The notes: a model not told the origin generated them from the letters alone. Shown: positions 53,559 to 62,743, counted from the first letter of the stretch. The stretch: 64,000 bases of DNA from Granulosicoccus antarcticus IMCC3135 (GCF_002215215.1 NZ_CP018632.1:6940501-7004500); one strand, 5' to 3'. Translations and numbers: made by a program.

Positions 53559-54869
53559 TTACAAGTCAGCAAATTCACAATAGAACTGCGCTTTGATATC
53601 GTCATAGTTGTTGAGTTCGTAATCGGCAAATACCACACCGTTTCTGGTGGTTTTCACCCGCCATTTAGAGCTCCTTAGGGCATTCGCTCTTGTATAACTG
53701 GTGGTAGTTGTCGGTACTTGCGTAGAGATATCCGTTCGCTTGCTTGTTATAGAGCCGTAGCTAACGTTGCAGAATCCATCAACGTCTGGCGTACTGCCTA
53801 TAACGCTGTATTCCACCTCTGTCTCTCCCGGTAAACAGCAAGGACTCGTATTGGTATTAGTGAAATTCCCTGACTGACCATAGTCTCGCTCACTGTAGCG
53901 CAGCGTCTCTGACGTGAATGTCGCTGTGGTGTTGTCCTCAGGAAATGTCACGCGTGAAAACTGGCCGTCCCAAATGACAGCATCATCTATTACCGCACGG
54001 GTTGCGGAGCCTTCGGATTTGACATCACTTGATAGATTTCCACCCGAGGAAATGTGTCGATACTCACCGTTTCCAGAAATATCAATATCGACGACTACCG
54101 ATCGTGAAGCACCTCCATCACCTTCACTATCTCTTGGTACTTCTACTATGCGTTCTGTCCAGGGGCGTTCTGCCGGCACCGCTATCTCATAACTTGCGGT
54201 AACCCCTCGCAATGCTCTGAGCACATCGTTCTCCTGCCAGCTAACTCCTACTGGAGTAACGCCACTATCAGCAATCAGCGGATCAGTTCCAAGTTGGAGT
54301 TCTGTGATGTTATCAGTACCGTCGTTATCATAGTCAAGCAAGGTAAATTCAACTCGCCCAATAACCGCTTCTTGACTGGCCATACTGGTTTTTGGTATCC
54401 AACGTTGCCTTGATCCAGCCAGCGCAAGGTCACCAAAACGATCGAAGAAAATCACATGCGCATTACGACCTATGTTTGGCAAATTCATTGTTGCAGACCA
54501 TAACTGTCCAGACACATAATCGGCTGCCACCGACTGCTCGCCTGAATAGACCACCACGATCAGCTCGTTTGATAGATACGCTGGCACAGTAATATCAAAT
54601 GTGACCGCTACGGTCTCAGGGATTGTTTCAACGTCAGCGGATTCACCGCCTGATTCGGCATCAAAAACATCCTCACCATCTACAGGCGACTCATCAGTTT
54701 GTGTCTCATCAGTTTGTGTTTCCACAGACTCGTTAACAGGTACAGAGCCATTCGTGATTGAAGAATCAGAACCCGACTGACCGCTACAGGCACCCAGCAA
54801 CATCGCTATAGCAACGCAACTGATACGTAATATGAGATGTACGGCAGTGCGTGGGCTAACGTTAAACAT
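53559..54869 (-). CDS. Predicted lipoprotein with acidic linker
   Basis: About 436 residues from the ATG 54869 (AAGG ribosome site; an upstream TTG is possible). A lipoprotein signal ends in LLGACSGQ, with Gly at +2 after the Cys, followed by a Thr/Asp/Glu-rich linker containing a short tandem repeat (DETQTDETQT). One calcium-binding-like repeat, DYDNDGTDNITE, precedes a beta-rich C-terminal half with CC and GFC cysteines. No catalytic motif recognised. Role unknown; surface or periplasmic. Confidence 0.78.
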   Translation of the reverse strand: MFNVSPRTAVHLILRISCVAIAMLLGACSGQSGSDSSITNGSVPVNESVETQTDETQTDESPVDGEDVFDAESGGESADVETIPETVAVTFDITVPAYLSNELIVVVYSGEQSVAADYVSGQLWSATMNLPNIGRNAHVIFFDRFGDLALAGSRQRWIPKTSMASQEAVIGRVEFTLLDYDNDGTDNITELQLGTDPLIADSGVTPVGVSWQENDVLRALRGVTASYEIAVPAERPWTERIVEVPRDSEGDGGASRSVVVDIDISGNGEYRHISSGGNLSSDVKSEGSATRAVIDDAVIWDGQFSRVTFPEDNTTATFTSETLRYSERDYGQSGNFTNTNTSPCCLPGETEVEYSVIGSTPDVDGFCNVSYGSITSKRTDISTQVPTTTTSYTRANALRSSKWRVKTTRNGVVFADYELNNYDDIKAQFYCEFADL

Positions 54870-55048
54870 AGGCAAAGCCTTGATCAAAGAATCTTCAATC
54901 TTTCAGTGTACTGTTCTGCATTGGCTTGTTCAGGCCCGAACCAAGCATTTGGTCATATTACCGGGAGCGATTGAGCTGAAAGCGAGAACACTATCGCAGT
55001 TACGTCATCGCATGTGAATAGCAGTTTCTCATCATTTGATCGAAGAGC

Positions 55049-55480
55049 TTACTTTTGCCATGAAGCATTCCCCTGAAAACTATGTTTATCTGGGCCTGTG
55101 AAATCTACTGCAAGTTCAGCGATTATTCTTTTGAAAAACACGCTGCCACTACTTACCTCCTCGATACCTTCAGGATCATGGGACCAAAGCTCAACTAGAT
55201 CATCTTCGGTGTGAGTGGCATGCAAAAAGTAGAAATTTCCACAACCATCTCCAATGCCAAAATCGAAGTATTCCAGCTCCCATTCAGGTTCTGCATCGAA
55301 CAGCTTTTCTCTAAGTATTTTGTTTCCTTTTAGTATGCTTTCTGTGCTGTCGTATATTCCGTAGCTCGCCAATTGATAGTTTTCTGTATTGACAGATTCT
55401 ATGAAATTACGATATACGTTTGGAACTACCAAACCTAGCTCCTTTTCTATGGCTTCAAAGTCAATATTTATCATAGTCAT
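55049..55480 (-). CDS. SMI1/KNR4-like small protein
   Basis: A 143-residue acidic protein with the SMI1/KNR4 pattern: IEKELGLVVPNVYRNFIESVN, then DFGIGDGCGNFYFL and WSHDPEG. In bacteria such proteins are often immunity factors in toxin systems; no toxin is adjacent. AT-rich compared with the metabolic genes. Confidence 0.8.
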   Translation of the reverse strand: MTMINIDFEAIEKELGLVVPNVYRNFIESVNTENYQLASYGIYDSTESILKGNKILREKLFDAEPEWELEYFDFGIGDGCGNFYFLHATHTEDDLVELWSHDPEGIEEVSSGSVFFKRIIAELAVDFTGPDKHSFQGNASWQK

Positions 55481-55789
55481 TAATATTTCAGGAATTCAGG
55501 TAAGCGGTTTTATTGCTGCCTCAGCAGTTCCCGGCCAACTCTCACTGTAAATAAAGAAAGAGCTAATACCGGCGCTTACTTGCAATAGAGTTTTCATGAC
55601 CGGAGCGCCAGCGCAGAGGGAACATGCCAACCCCATATAGACACCTATTTAGTCGTTAATGTGCATTTGACCGATAGCCAACAACATATAGCGTGATACA
55701 AAACAAGTAAAAACAGCCCTGCAAGCACACTCCAAATCGACTTGGAACGACGACAGGCATGGGAAATTTCACACCTGTCATCAAACAGA
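55481..55789. other. Intergenic region without recognised features
   Basis: 309 bp between the SMI1/KNR4 gene and the convergent end of the cyclase gene. I see no open frame, hairpin or repeat that stands out. Confidence 0.5.
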
Positions 55790-56602
55790 TTAGATCATTG
55801 CAAATATACGAGCTGGGCCGCCTGTGCCGCCGCGATGCTTGGGTGCACCGATTACAAGGGTCGCGCCCGATGCAGGTACCTTATCGAGGTTCGCCAAGCA
55901 TTCGATACCGAAACGCCCTGATGGCAGCCACGCGTAATGTGTTGCGAAATCAGGAGACATCCCATGATCCAATGACAGTGTGTCAACCGCAATTGACTGT
56001 GCGCCAGTTTCCAAAAGCATCGCGGCCGCCTCGGCATGGAAGCCCGGATAGTGCTGCACTTTGCCATCAAAATTACGGAAACCATCGGTGTCGACCTTGG
56101 GCCCCCAGCCAGAGTGCATTGCCACACATGCACCATCAGGGATGTCGCCGTTGACTGCAATCCATGCGGCAATATCATCTGGCGTGACCTGTGTGTCGGC
56201 ATCCTTGGATGCGCGGGCGGCAATATCAATGACACAAAGTGGTGCGATCAGGGAAGAGACAGGGATTTCATCAACGGATGCGCCATCAGCGGAAAAGTGA
56301 AGCGGCGCATCGACATGCGTGCCCGTGTGCTCGTTCACTGTGAACTGCTGGAGATTGAATGAATGTTCGGCGTAGTTGAAGATTTGCTCACGTGAGAACT
56401 GGCTTTCACCAAAGAACGTTGGAAAATCTTCGTGCAAGGTATGGGTCATGTCTTCAACCGTACCGTGGCCAGCAGCCATGGCAGGCGTCCCGATGGCGGC
56501 TCCCGCAACGGTGGCTGCCGCCCCCACAGCGCCAGTCTTCAAGAAACTGCGACGCGACAGCATCTTGTTCTTCACAGAATTTATTACGCAAATATCACAC
56601 AT
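55790..56602 (-). CDS. Tat-exported cyclase family protein (kynurenine formamidase-like)
   Basis: A 270-residue protein. A twin-arginine signal (SRRSFLKTGAVGAAATVAG, cleavage near AMA) predicts export in folded form. The mature part has the cyclase-family metal motif HTGTHVDAPLHF and the later HSGWGPK and AVDTLSLDHG elements; relatives are metal-dependent formamidases and amidohydrolases. The start could be ATG 56602 or ATG 56563. It is the last of three close genes (aminotransferase remnant, AhpD-like, cyclase) on the minus strand. Confidence 0.88.
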   Translation of the reverse strand: MCDICVINSVKNKMLSRRSFLKTGAVGAAATVAGAAIGTPAMAAGHGTVEDMTHTLHEDFPTFFGESQFSREQIFNYAEHSFNLQQFTVNEHTGTHVDAPLHFSADGASVDEIPVSSLIAPLCVIDIAARASKDADTQVTPDDIAAWIAVNGDIPDGACVAMHSGWGPKVDTDGFRNFDGKVQHYPGFHAEAAAMLLETGAQSIAVDTLSLDHGMSPDFATHYAWLPSGRFGIECLANLDKVPASGATLVIGAPKHRGGTGGPARIFAMI

Positions 56603-56622
56603 GCTTGTGCTCTCTCTGTTGC

Positions 56623-57030
56623 CTAGTTAACTTCAAACTCTGGATCGACCGGAACTTGCAGGGCCGTCACCAGATGATTGGTTGACGCGGCAAGAGCCAC
56701 GATCTGCATCAGCTCACCATGTTCGGCGTCGCTCATGCCTTTGGCCTTGGCGGCGGCGGTGTGGGAATGCACGCAATAGCTGCATCCATTGGCCACAGAT
56801 ACCGCGATATAAATCATCTCGCGAGTTTTGGGATCAAGCGCGCCGGGCACGGCCATCAGGGACTTGACGTTCTCCCATGTGCGTTTCAATCCTGGCGGAT
56901 CAGCGGCCAAGGCGCGCCAAATATTGTTGATAAAGTCTGATCCACGGGTTTCTCGGATGTCGGCAAAAACCGCTTTGACGATAGGGTCAGCGTCTGCCTC
57001 AACGTCGGTCATCAGATGTGTTGTCGCCAT
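56623..57030 (-). CDS. Carboxymuconolactone decarboxylase/AhpD-like protein
   Basis: About 135 residues, all helical, with an intact AhpD motif GCSYCVHSH (CXXC and His), so thiol redox activity is plausible, unlike the CMD-like protein at 13264. The ATG at 57030 overlaps the stop of the preceding remnant (TAATG). It is followed after 20 bp by the Tat cyclase gene. Confidence 0.88.
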   Translation of the reverse strand: MATTHLMTDVEADADPIVKAVFADIRETRGSDFINNIWRALAADPPGLKRTWENVKSLMAVPGALDPKTREMIYIAVSVANGCSYCVHSHTAAAKAKGMSDAEHGELMQIVALAASTNHLVTALQVPVDPEFEVN

Positions 57031-57341
57031 TACGCGCGCTCCTCTGCATGAACCCAACCCCGATAAAGACTGCGCGCTTTCCTTGCAATCGCTCCAGCCG
57101 GAATATCGCAACCTTCGATCCCGATAACGGGTACGACCTTTAAGATATTTCCGCTTGAGAAAATCTCGTCTACTTCGTGGAAGTCATCTGCTGTCAGACT
57201 GCTCCCATGCGCCGAGATACCCGTCTCACAGATCAGACCGGTGGCAAACTGCCGTGTGGTCCCATTAAAAAATGTACCGTTGGGCTCAGAGGTGAAAACC
57301 TGATCGCCGCACCAATCGGTCCAAATGTTCTTCCCACTCAT
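57030..57341 (-). pseudogene. C-terminal half of a class IV aminotransferase
   Basis: The 103-residue frame reads EPNGTFFNGTTRQFATGL, DDFHEVDEIFSSGNILKVVPV and AGAIARKARSLYRGW, matching the C-terminal half of branched-chain/D-amino-acid type aminotransferases. The PLP lysine and the whole N-terminal half are missing. An AGAGGAG ribosome site stands ten bases before its ATG, so the short frame could still be translated, perhaps keeping coupling to the AhpD-like gene. An internal deletion just after the original start is likely. Confidence 0.72.
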
Positions 57342-57366
57342 ACACTGAGCACTCCTCTGTTTTATT

Positions 57367-58341
57367 CTATGGGATCAAGATCAACGAACCACCGCCTGTC
57401 ATGCTCTCTAGGGTGTCATGTGCTTTTGCCGCATCTTTCAAAGGAATTGGCGTTTGTATCCCCGCATTTAGAACACCCGATTGGAACTTGTCGAAAACAC
57501 GCGCTGCCATTGCCTGATACTGCACAGGATCACGCAGGTAGTGGAACAAAATGGGCCGTGACACAGTCAACGATTTTGCCGCTAGTGTCGCAATCGCCAG
57601 TGGAGCAACAGGGCCTGAGGATTGACCAAAATTAACCAGATGTCCGCACATTTTGAGCACCTCCAGCGAGCCTGCAAAGGTGTCCGCCCCCACGGAATCG
57701 TAGACGACATCAACGCCGGCACCACTGGTGATATCAGAAACGGCATCCTGAAACGCGACCGTGCGGTAGAGGATCGTATGGGGGCAACCATTTTCCTGGG
57801 CGATCTGTGCCTTCTCGCTTGAGCCGACCGTACCGATCACCGTCGCTCCAAGACTGGCCAGCACCTGACACAGCATTTTGCCGACGCCACCCGCTGCAGC
57901 ATGGACGAGCACGGTCATCCCGGCCTCGATCTGGCAGACTTGATCGGTCAACATTTCGACTGTCATGGCACGTAACAGATTGGACGCCACCACCTCGTCA
58001 GTGACTCCGTCAGGAAGTGGCATCGCCAATGAGGCAGGCAGCATGCGGTGCGATGCGTAGGCACCATAGCTGCCTGTCACATAAGCAATGCGATCACCCA
58101 TCTGAAACCCACTCACATCAGCGCCCACGGATTCAATCACACCCGTCGCTTCACAGCCTGGAATGCCGGGCAAGCCCAGGGTTTTATACAGACCCGAACG
58201 CACATAAACGTCGTGATAATTCACCCCAATCGCAGTGTGACGCACACGCAAAGAACCGGGCTCTGGCGCTCCCAACTCGATCGGTTCCAGTTTCAGTACA
58301 TCCGATCCGCCGTAGTCTCGGATGATGATCGCTTCGGTCAA
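57367..58341 (-). CDS. NADPH:quinone oxidoreductase (QOR, zinc-independent MDR family)
   Basis: A 324-residue medium-chain dehydrogenase: N-terminal GroES-like part (GVNYHDVYVRSGLY, GCEATGVI) and a nucleotide-binding motif HAAAGGVGKM. Zinc-binding cysteines are absent, as in quinone reductases. The TTG start at 58341 has a GGAG ribosome site. It reduces quinones or enones with NADPH. It stands at the left border of the integron-like array. Confidence 0.93.
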   Translation of the reverse strand: MTEAIIIRDYGGSDVLKLEPIELGAPEPGSLRVRHTAIGVNYHDVYVRSGLYKTLGLPGIPGCEATGVIESVGADVSGFQMGDRIAYVTGSYGAYASHRMLPASLAMPLPDGVTDEVVASNLLRAMTVEMLTDQVCQIEAGMTVLVHAAAGGVGKMLCQVLASLGATVIGTVGSSEKAQIAQENGCPHTILYRTVAFQDAVSDITSGAGVDVVYDSVGADTFAGSLEVLKMCGHLVNFGQSSGPVAPLAIATLAAKSLTVSRPILFHYLRDPVQYQAMAARVFDKFQSGVLNAGIQTPIPLKDAAKAHDTLESMTGGGSLILIP

Positions 58342-58708
58342 AAGGTGGCTCCTTGTTTATTCTAAAGCTTCGCGTCTAGCGCTCTCGTGAGTGACATTCA
58401 CTATAGATTAAACTACGTTGAGAATTAATGTAAGCCCTTGATATATGCCATGCATTTTGACTATCTAGTGGCCAAGCTCACTGATGACATGGGTAGGGCC
58501 TGACCCGCGCGGCGCTCGATCCGTGCAACACGGATGCAAACTGAAGGCTGAGATTACTCGCTATCTAATGGTCGTTACTTTCACAGCGTGCCAATCAAGT
58601 TTCGTGCGATAGCGCTGTTAGGATCAAGTAATGCTTGTAGAACGCTAGAGTGATTTGCAACCCGCCTGCGATGCAATCTACTGGCAGCAGCACCTCAACG
58701 GCCGTCAT
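58342..58708. other. Non-coding region at the distal end of the cassette array
   Basis: 367 bp with no convincing gene. It contains a short pairing (CGCTATC at 58559-58565 with GATAGCG just before 58615) near GTTAGGAT at 58617. This may be a worn attC or the end of an empty cassette, but the evidence is weak. Confidence 0.35.
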
Positions 58709-58803
58709 CAGCCAACTGCCAACCAATTGTGGCCGGCGCGCGTTCTGAGGTACTCATGGTTGCGTGCCGGCCGCAAGTGACAAGTCCATCGTTTTGTTAG
58801 CTG
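58709..58803 (-). other. attC-like recombination site 1 (after 59029-59277)
   Basis: Outer boxes CAGCCAAC (58709-58716) and GTTAGCTG (58796-58803) pair with one mismatch. Inner arms around AATTGTGGCCGGC and GCCGGCCGCAAGTG pair strongly. Length about 95 bp. Confidence 0.72.
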
Positions 58804-59028
58804 TACCATTAATGAACATTCGCCCCCCATATTTGCTTGTAGTCGAATTATATTCTAGATTATTTGTTCGCCCACAAGCCATGTCTAAGCAATTTTAATT
58901 TTATCGATCTATCTAAGTTGACATTTTTATTTGCTATTTATTCGACATCTCAAATATACAGAATGTTCTTCTTTATCTTTACCGCCCCCGTAAGCTTACT
59001 TAATCTTGACAAGATTGAAATAGTCGTC

Positions 59029-59277
59029 CTACGCTTTGTTATTTACTTTGACGCTAAAGGTGCCACGTACTAGTGCGATGACTATCAGAGCTGCGTAGGA
59101 TCCTACGATTACCAAAACACCTTCCGCGGTAAAGCTAAATACAACTGCCAAAATAATTGACCCTATAACTAGGGTGCTGAAAAACTTCATCCAATTGATA
59201 GATTTAAATTTTTCTTTCAATTTTTCTAACAATGCAAAAACTACAAGTACAGCGATGAATCCAATTAGTAACTCCAT
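59029..59277 (-). CDS. Small membrane protein of unknown function (cassette gene)
   Basis: 82 residues with an N-terminal helix (IGFIAVLVVFALL), a short basic stretch (KLKEKFKS), and one or two further hydrophobic segments (about 37-70). No family recognised. An AGGA ribosome-site-like element stands upstream. It is cassette cargo between attC-like sites at 58709-58803 and 59426-59522. The 225 bp between its stop and its attC is AT-rich and empty. Confidence 0.6.
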   Translation of the reverse strand: MELLIGFIAVLVVFALLEKLKEKFKSINWMKFFSTLVIGSIILAVVFSFTAEGVLVIVGSYAALIVIALVRGTFSVKVNNKA

Positions 59278-59425
59278 TTAGGTATCGTCCTCATATTTAT
59301 CTCATTCATAACTTTAGCATTCATTTTTTATTCCTGCCAAACCCCGTAATTTCCAAAGAAATAATTTTTCATGTCCCTTCAGCCTTAGAATGTTTTGCCT
59401 GAATAGAAATGTAAATGATAGGTAC

Positions 59426-59522
59426 GGCTAACAATCACAATAAGGTGAGCTTGAGGCTGACGCGACGGAGCGGCAGCGCAGGAGTCGCAGGGTCAAGCTA
59501 CAGCTTCATTGTCTGGTTAGGC
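59426..59522 (-). other. attC-like recombination site 2 (after 59552-60403)
   Basis: GGCTAAC (59426-59432) and GTTAGGC (59516-59522) are textbook R' and R'' boxes. Inner arms GTGAGCTTGA and TCAAGCTACAGC pair. Length about 97 bp, 29 bp beyond the stop of the PIN-like gene. Confidence 0.85.
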
Positions 59523-59551
59523 CACATTTTTTTGCACGATCTCAGCCTCTT

Positions 59552-60403
59552 CTATGCCAGTACTTCCCCATCTGGTCTGAGCACGAGAAACCAATTCTTC
59601 AACTTGATTTCTTTCGTCGCGAAAGAACCCTGGAGTACACCTTGGACAAGATACTCTAGGTCTATCATATCGTGTTCGAATTTCGTGTATGTCTTCGTCG
59701 ACATCGGTTTTGGCATTGAACCCTGATATCTCACACCTGCATCCAGAGCAAAGAGAAGTTTCGCTTGAACCCATCTATATAACGCCCAATGCGAGTCTAT
59801 TGTATCCGCCCGAGGCCAAGGTGGTTTAGATTTTTCCGGCTGCCAGATAGCGTCATAAAGCAGTCGAATCACATCTTCGTCGCCAACTATTTTTGCTTCT
59901 ATTTCTTTATGCTTCAGGCTGCGCTGCTCCGTGCTTCCCTCTTTTAGTTTTGGAAAGTTCACGTACAAATTTTCCATCCAGCCGCTCAGGAGCTTCACTT
60001 GCTCCGCGAAATATTTTTCCCATTCACCTAAGAGACGTGTCTCTGTATCGGTGAAGTCATAGGCCGACTGTTCCTTGAACTTTGGATTGAAAAAATACGG
60101 TGCATCCACTGAATAGTCTTCTAAAACGCCAAATGGCTCTTGAGTTTCAATCTCCGCGTGCAAGATATTGTCTATGTCAGTTATTACATCGAACGGATTT
60201 TCCATTTCTGGGATTTTCGCGAAACATCTCGATCGTCCAGGCTCAGATGTAGACATCAACTCATAGAACAATACGCTTGGCATGAGAAAGCGTCGTTTTT
60301 TGAGCATATCTCGAAACGGTATTGCGCCGGTTGCTTGCAGATAGCTCTTGTCCAGCACGATGGATTGACACATAGGTAGCTCTTCGATATCTCTTCTTGC
60401 CAT
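59552..60403 (-). CDS. PIN-like domain protein (cassette gene)
   Basis: 283 residues. The N-terminal IVLDKSYLQATG, the following PSVLFYELMS and the late KFEHDMIDLEYL give acidic residues placed as in PIN-like ribonuclease folds (first Asp, middle Glu, late Asp). This is inferred from pattern only. The start may be 60403 or the second ATG at 60373, which puts VLD closer to the N-terminus as is usual. The gene begins 18 bp inside its cassette. PIN-like proteins are often toxins or defence nucleases; no antitoxin partner is in the same cassette. Confidence 0.6.
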   Translation of the reverse strand: MARRDIEELPMCQSIVLDKSYLQATGAIPFRDMLKKRRFLMPSVLFYELMSTSEPGRSRCFAKIPEMENPFDVITDIDNILHAEIETQEPFGVLEDYSVDAPYFFNPKFKEQSAYDFTDTETRLLGEWEKYFAEQVKLLSGWMENLYVNFPKLKEGSTEQRSLKHKEIEAKIVGDEDVIRLLYDAIWQPEKSKPPWPRADTIDSHWALYRWVQAKLLFALDAGVRYQGSMPKPMSTKTYTKFEHDMIDLEYLVQGVLQGSFATKEIKLKNWFLVLRPDGEVLA

Positions 60404-60420
60404 CTAGAAGGTGGGCTTGT

Positions 60421-60522
60421 GGTCTAACAACAGCGCTGACGTGAGCTGGAAGCGTATGCGGGTTCTGGCGTAGCCAGGTTCCGTGGCCGGGTCCAGCTAC
60501 AGGTCCAGCGTACTGTTATAAT
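60421..60522 (-). other. attC-like recombination site 3 (overlaps the end of 60497-61531)
   Basis: GGTCTAAC (60421-60428) and GTTATAA (60515-60521) are the outer boxes. Inner arms CAGCGCTGACGTGAGCTGG and CCAGCTACAGGTCCAGCG pair well. The stop codon of the HEPN-like gene and its last residues lie inside this site. Confidence 0.82.
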
Positions 60523-61531
60523 TCAATTTGCTTTCGCATGTACTCTGTGGTGAAGGCGGAGCACTAGGCAGGTCCAGCCAAGGCGGCTTCTTGAACGTAA
60601 ATTTCGCATTCTTCACGCCGTAAGTTCGATCTAGACTGTCAGCGTAGAATGATGTTATGGCTAGACTAGACATATAGAAATTGAATATGTAATCGCTAGA
60701 CATTTCGTCGCCTTGACAGTATCTGCGCTTAACAGCTTCCGATCCGGATATCATGTTTCCAAAATACTCATCAAGCGAAGTCGAGTCAAAATCGGAGGGA
60801 GCCAAATCCCGCAGTTTACGAACATCATGGGTCTTGGTATAGCCAATAGACCTCTGTTCCAAAAATAGCTTTATGCTTTTCTCCACTGCCATGTGAAGCT
60901 CCCATATCGATACAGATTGACCTTCGGTATTGTTGCTTAATATTAGACAGATTGCGGTACGTATGTGTCCAACAATGCTGCCAGCAAATTCATTCAGAGA
61001 AGGACTTTCGAGCTTAGCGGTCATCAACCCTAAGTTTAGTGTTCTAGTATTCAACACTATTGTTCTAATTTCTGTGTCTAGTTTGTCGTGACCCTCTGCA
61101 GGAATCATTGAGGTGTTTGGTGGTGACAAAAACCAATCAGTGAGTTTATCTTCTGGTCGAACTTCAACAGGGAAAACCATGTTTGAGGAGACACCTTCTT
61201 CCACTACTTCCGAAACCGTTATCGCCATCCGTAGTTCAAACGGCGTATGGTTTATGAATACGACACCCGGAAGCTCGTCCGTTGGCTGATTTAGTTGGTC
61301 CCCATAAAAATCTTCGTACCATTTTCGGACATGCCAGTAGACAATAGCGAACCATGGTTTTTCGTGATAGTCCTCTTTCGTATCGCCTCTGACCTCTACG
61401 ATCACGTCGTCTACAAAATGCAGCGCTGCGCTTAAAACGCGACCACGAATCGGTTTCTGCTGTTTGGCTAAGTACGCGTCTATGAGTGGAATCCACTCGC
61501 GAACGTAGTCTCCAAATTTATCTTCGATCAC
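60497..61531 (-). CDS. HEPN-like domain protein (cassette gene)
   Basis: 344 residues from a GTG at 61531. The C-terminal third has LHMAVEKSIKLFLEQRSIG and KTHDVRKLRDLA, resembling HEPN domains (AxEKxLKxLL ... THDLxxL). The N-terminal two thirds is unrecognised. HEPN proteins include RNases of toxin-antitoxin and phage-defence systems, and non-catalytic adaptors. The last nine or so codons are encoded by the attC arm, so the C-terminus was probably shaped by cassette formation. The 61532-61548 leader is very short. Confidence 0.6.
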   Translation of the reverse strand: MIEDKFGDYVREWIPLIDAYLAKQQKPIRGRVLSAALHFVDDVIVEVRGDTKEDYHEKPWFAIVYWHVRKWYEDFYGDQLNQPTDELPGVVFINHTPFELRMAITVSEVVEEGVSSNMVFPVEVRPEDKLTDWFLSPPNTSMIPAEGHDKLDTEIRTIVLNTRTLNLGLMTAKLESPSLNEFAGSIVGHIRTAICLILSNNTEGQSVSIWELHMAVEKSIKLFLEQRSIGYTKTHDVRKLRDLAPSDFDSTSLDEYFGNMISGSEAVKRRYCQGDEMSSDYIFNFYMSSLAITSFYADSLDRTYGVKNAKFTFKKPPWLDLPSAPPSPQSTCESKLNYNSTLDL

Positions 61532-61548
61532 TTAGTATCTATCCTTGA

Positions 61549-61648
61549 GTTATAACTGCTGCGTTAACTTGCATTTGATACAAGCTGACCAGAGCGTCAG
61601 CGTCGGGAGGTTTGTGTCAAATGACAGGTTCGACGCTTTGTTCGGTCA
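61549..61648 (-). other. attC-like recombination site 4 (after 61787-62743)
   Basis: GTTATAAC (61549-61556) and the GTTCGGTC end (61640-61647) are the outer boxes. Inner arms GCATTTGATAC and GTGTCAAATGAC pair. About 100 bp; 138 bp separate it from the stop of its gene. Confidence 0.78.
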
Positions 61649-61786
61649 GTACTGAAGACTTACTTCTACTTGCGAGCTCCACTGCCTAACTTGTGACGGA
61701 TTACTTTACCGTTTTGTCCAACCTGCTGTGGTTCGTAACGAGAATGTTGGCCACTTGAATTATTTGACTACATCTTAATTTTCAGG

Positions 61787-62743
61787 CTAGTCTTTGCTGC
61801 GGTCAATCACCTTAATCCTAATGATTGAGATAAAAGGCACATTCTCGGCAGGTTCTTCATGTCCATTTAAACTATTCGAAAATCTCAACATATCACCTTG
61901 CTCATCCATGGCTATAAACAGGGAACTATTAACTCTTTTCTGACCACCATAACCGTTCATTGTAACTCCCAAGTACCCTTTTTCTAAATCCGTAACTAAT
62001 CGTGACCATTCGCAGGTTTTAGGGTCTACAACTGGTTTGCCAATTTCATTTGCAACAAGCATATTTAAAGTAGCTTCATCCAAACTAACACCAATTTTCA
62101 TGTCTGCAGTTTTTTCGCTTTTAGTCCACGTCACATGAAAGGGAAATAAATGCGCTGACTTGCTTTCCCAAAACTTACTTTTTGGCATAAGTAAAAACTT
62201 AGCACAATCTGATAACCCCTCAGATAGTGTGCCACCTAAAACATATGATCCGATTTTTCTTGAAGAGTCACTAACTCCAGACTTTAACACCAGCTCCCTT
62301 TTTCTATCCAGCTTTTCAAATAGTGCTCGTTCCTTTTTAGTCGATGAACCACCATCAATTTTATTGAATTTTCGAGTGTTTTTCCCTTGAAGTAAAAGCG
62401 CCTTTTTGTTTATTACATTCTTATCGGCATCACACTCTTCAATGATGTACAGCAGATCAGCTAGCTCGCATTTCACACTTTTTGTCCTTGCGACTCCGTG
62501 CGCTTGTGGCGTCCCATCAATCCAAATAGAGCTTATTTCCAAAGAGTATTTCGTGCCAGTGAGTATTTTAATTCCTAGTGCTAACCGATGCAAGTTACAT
62601 GCAGAGTGCAGATAACGCAAAGCCCATCGTTCTAGTGAACGACCTTTTTTTCCTTCGTAAATATAATGCCACAAATCCCAGTCAAATAAAAACACCAATA
62701 ACTCCAATTTTTTGTAAGCCAGGCACCGCCAAAAACGAACCAC
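61787..62743 (-). CDS. Hypothetical protein (cassette gene)
   Basis: 318 residues, basic, opening at a GTG (62743); an in-frame stop lies a few codons upstream, and no clear ribosome site is visible. The N-terminus is aromatic and hydrophobic (LVFLFDWDLWHYIYEG). The middle has KKERALFEKLDRKRELVL, and the end is beta-rich. No family recognised. AT-rich composition and its place between two attC-like sites mark it as cassette cargo. The 175 bp before it (62744-62918) is an unusually long AT-rich leader. Confidence 0.6.
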   Translation of the reverse strand: MVRFWRCLAYKKLELLVFLFDWDLWHYIYEGKKGRSLERWALRYLHSACNLHRLALGIKILTGTKYSLEISSIWIDGTPQAHGVARTKSVKCELADLLYIIEECDADKNVINKKALLLQGKNTRKFNKIDGGSSTKKERALFEKLDRKRELVLKSGVSDSSRKIGSYVLGGTLSEGLSDCAKFLLMPKSKFWESKSAHLFPFHVTWTKSEKTADMKIGVSLDEATLNMLVANEIGKPVVDPKTCEWSRLVTDLEKGYLGVTMNGYGGQKRVNSSLFIAMDEQGDMLRFSNSLNGHEEPAENVPFISIIRIKVIDRSKD

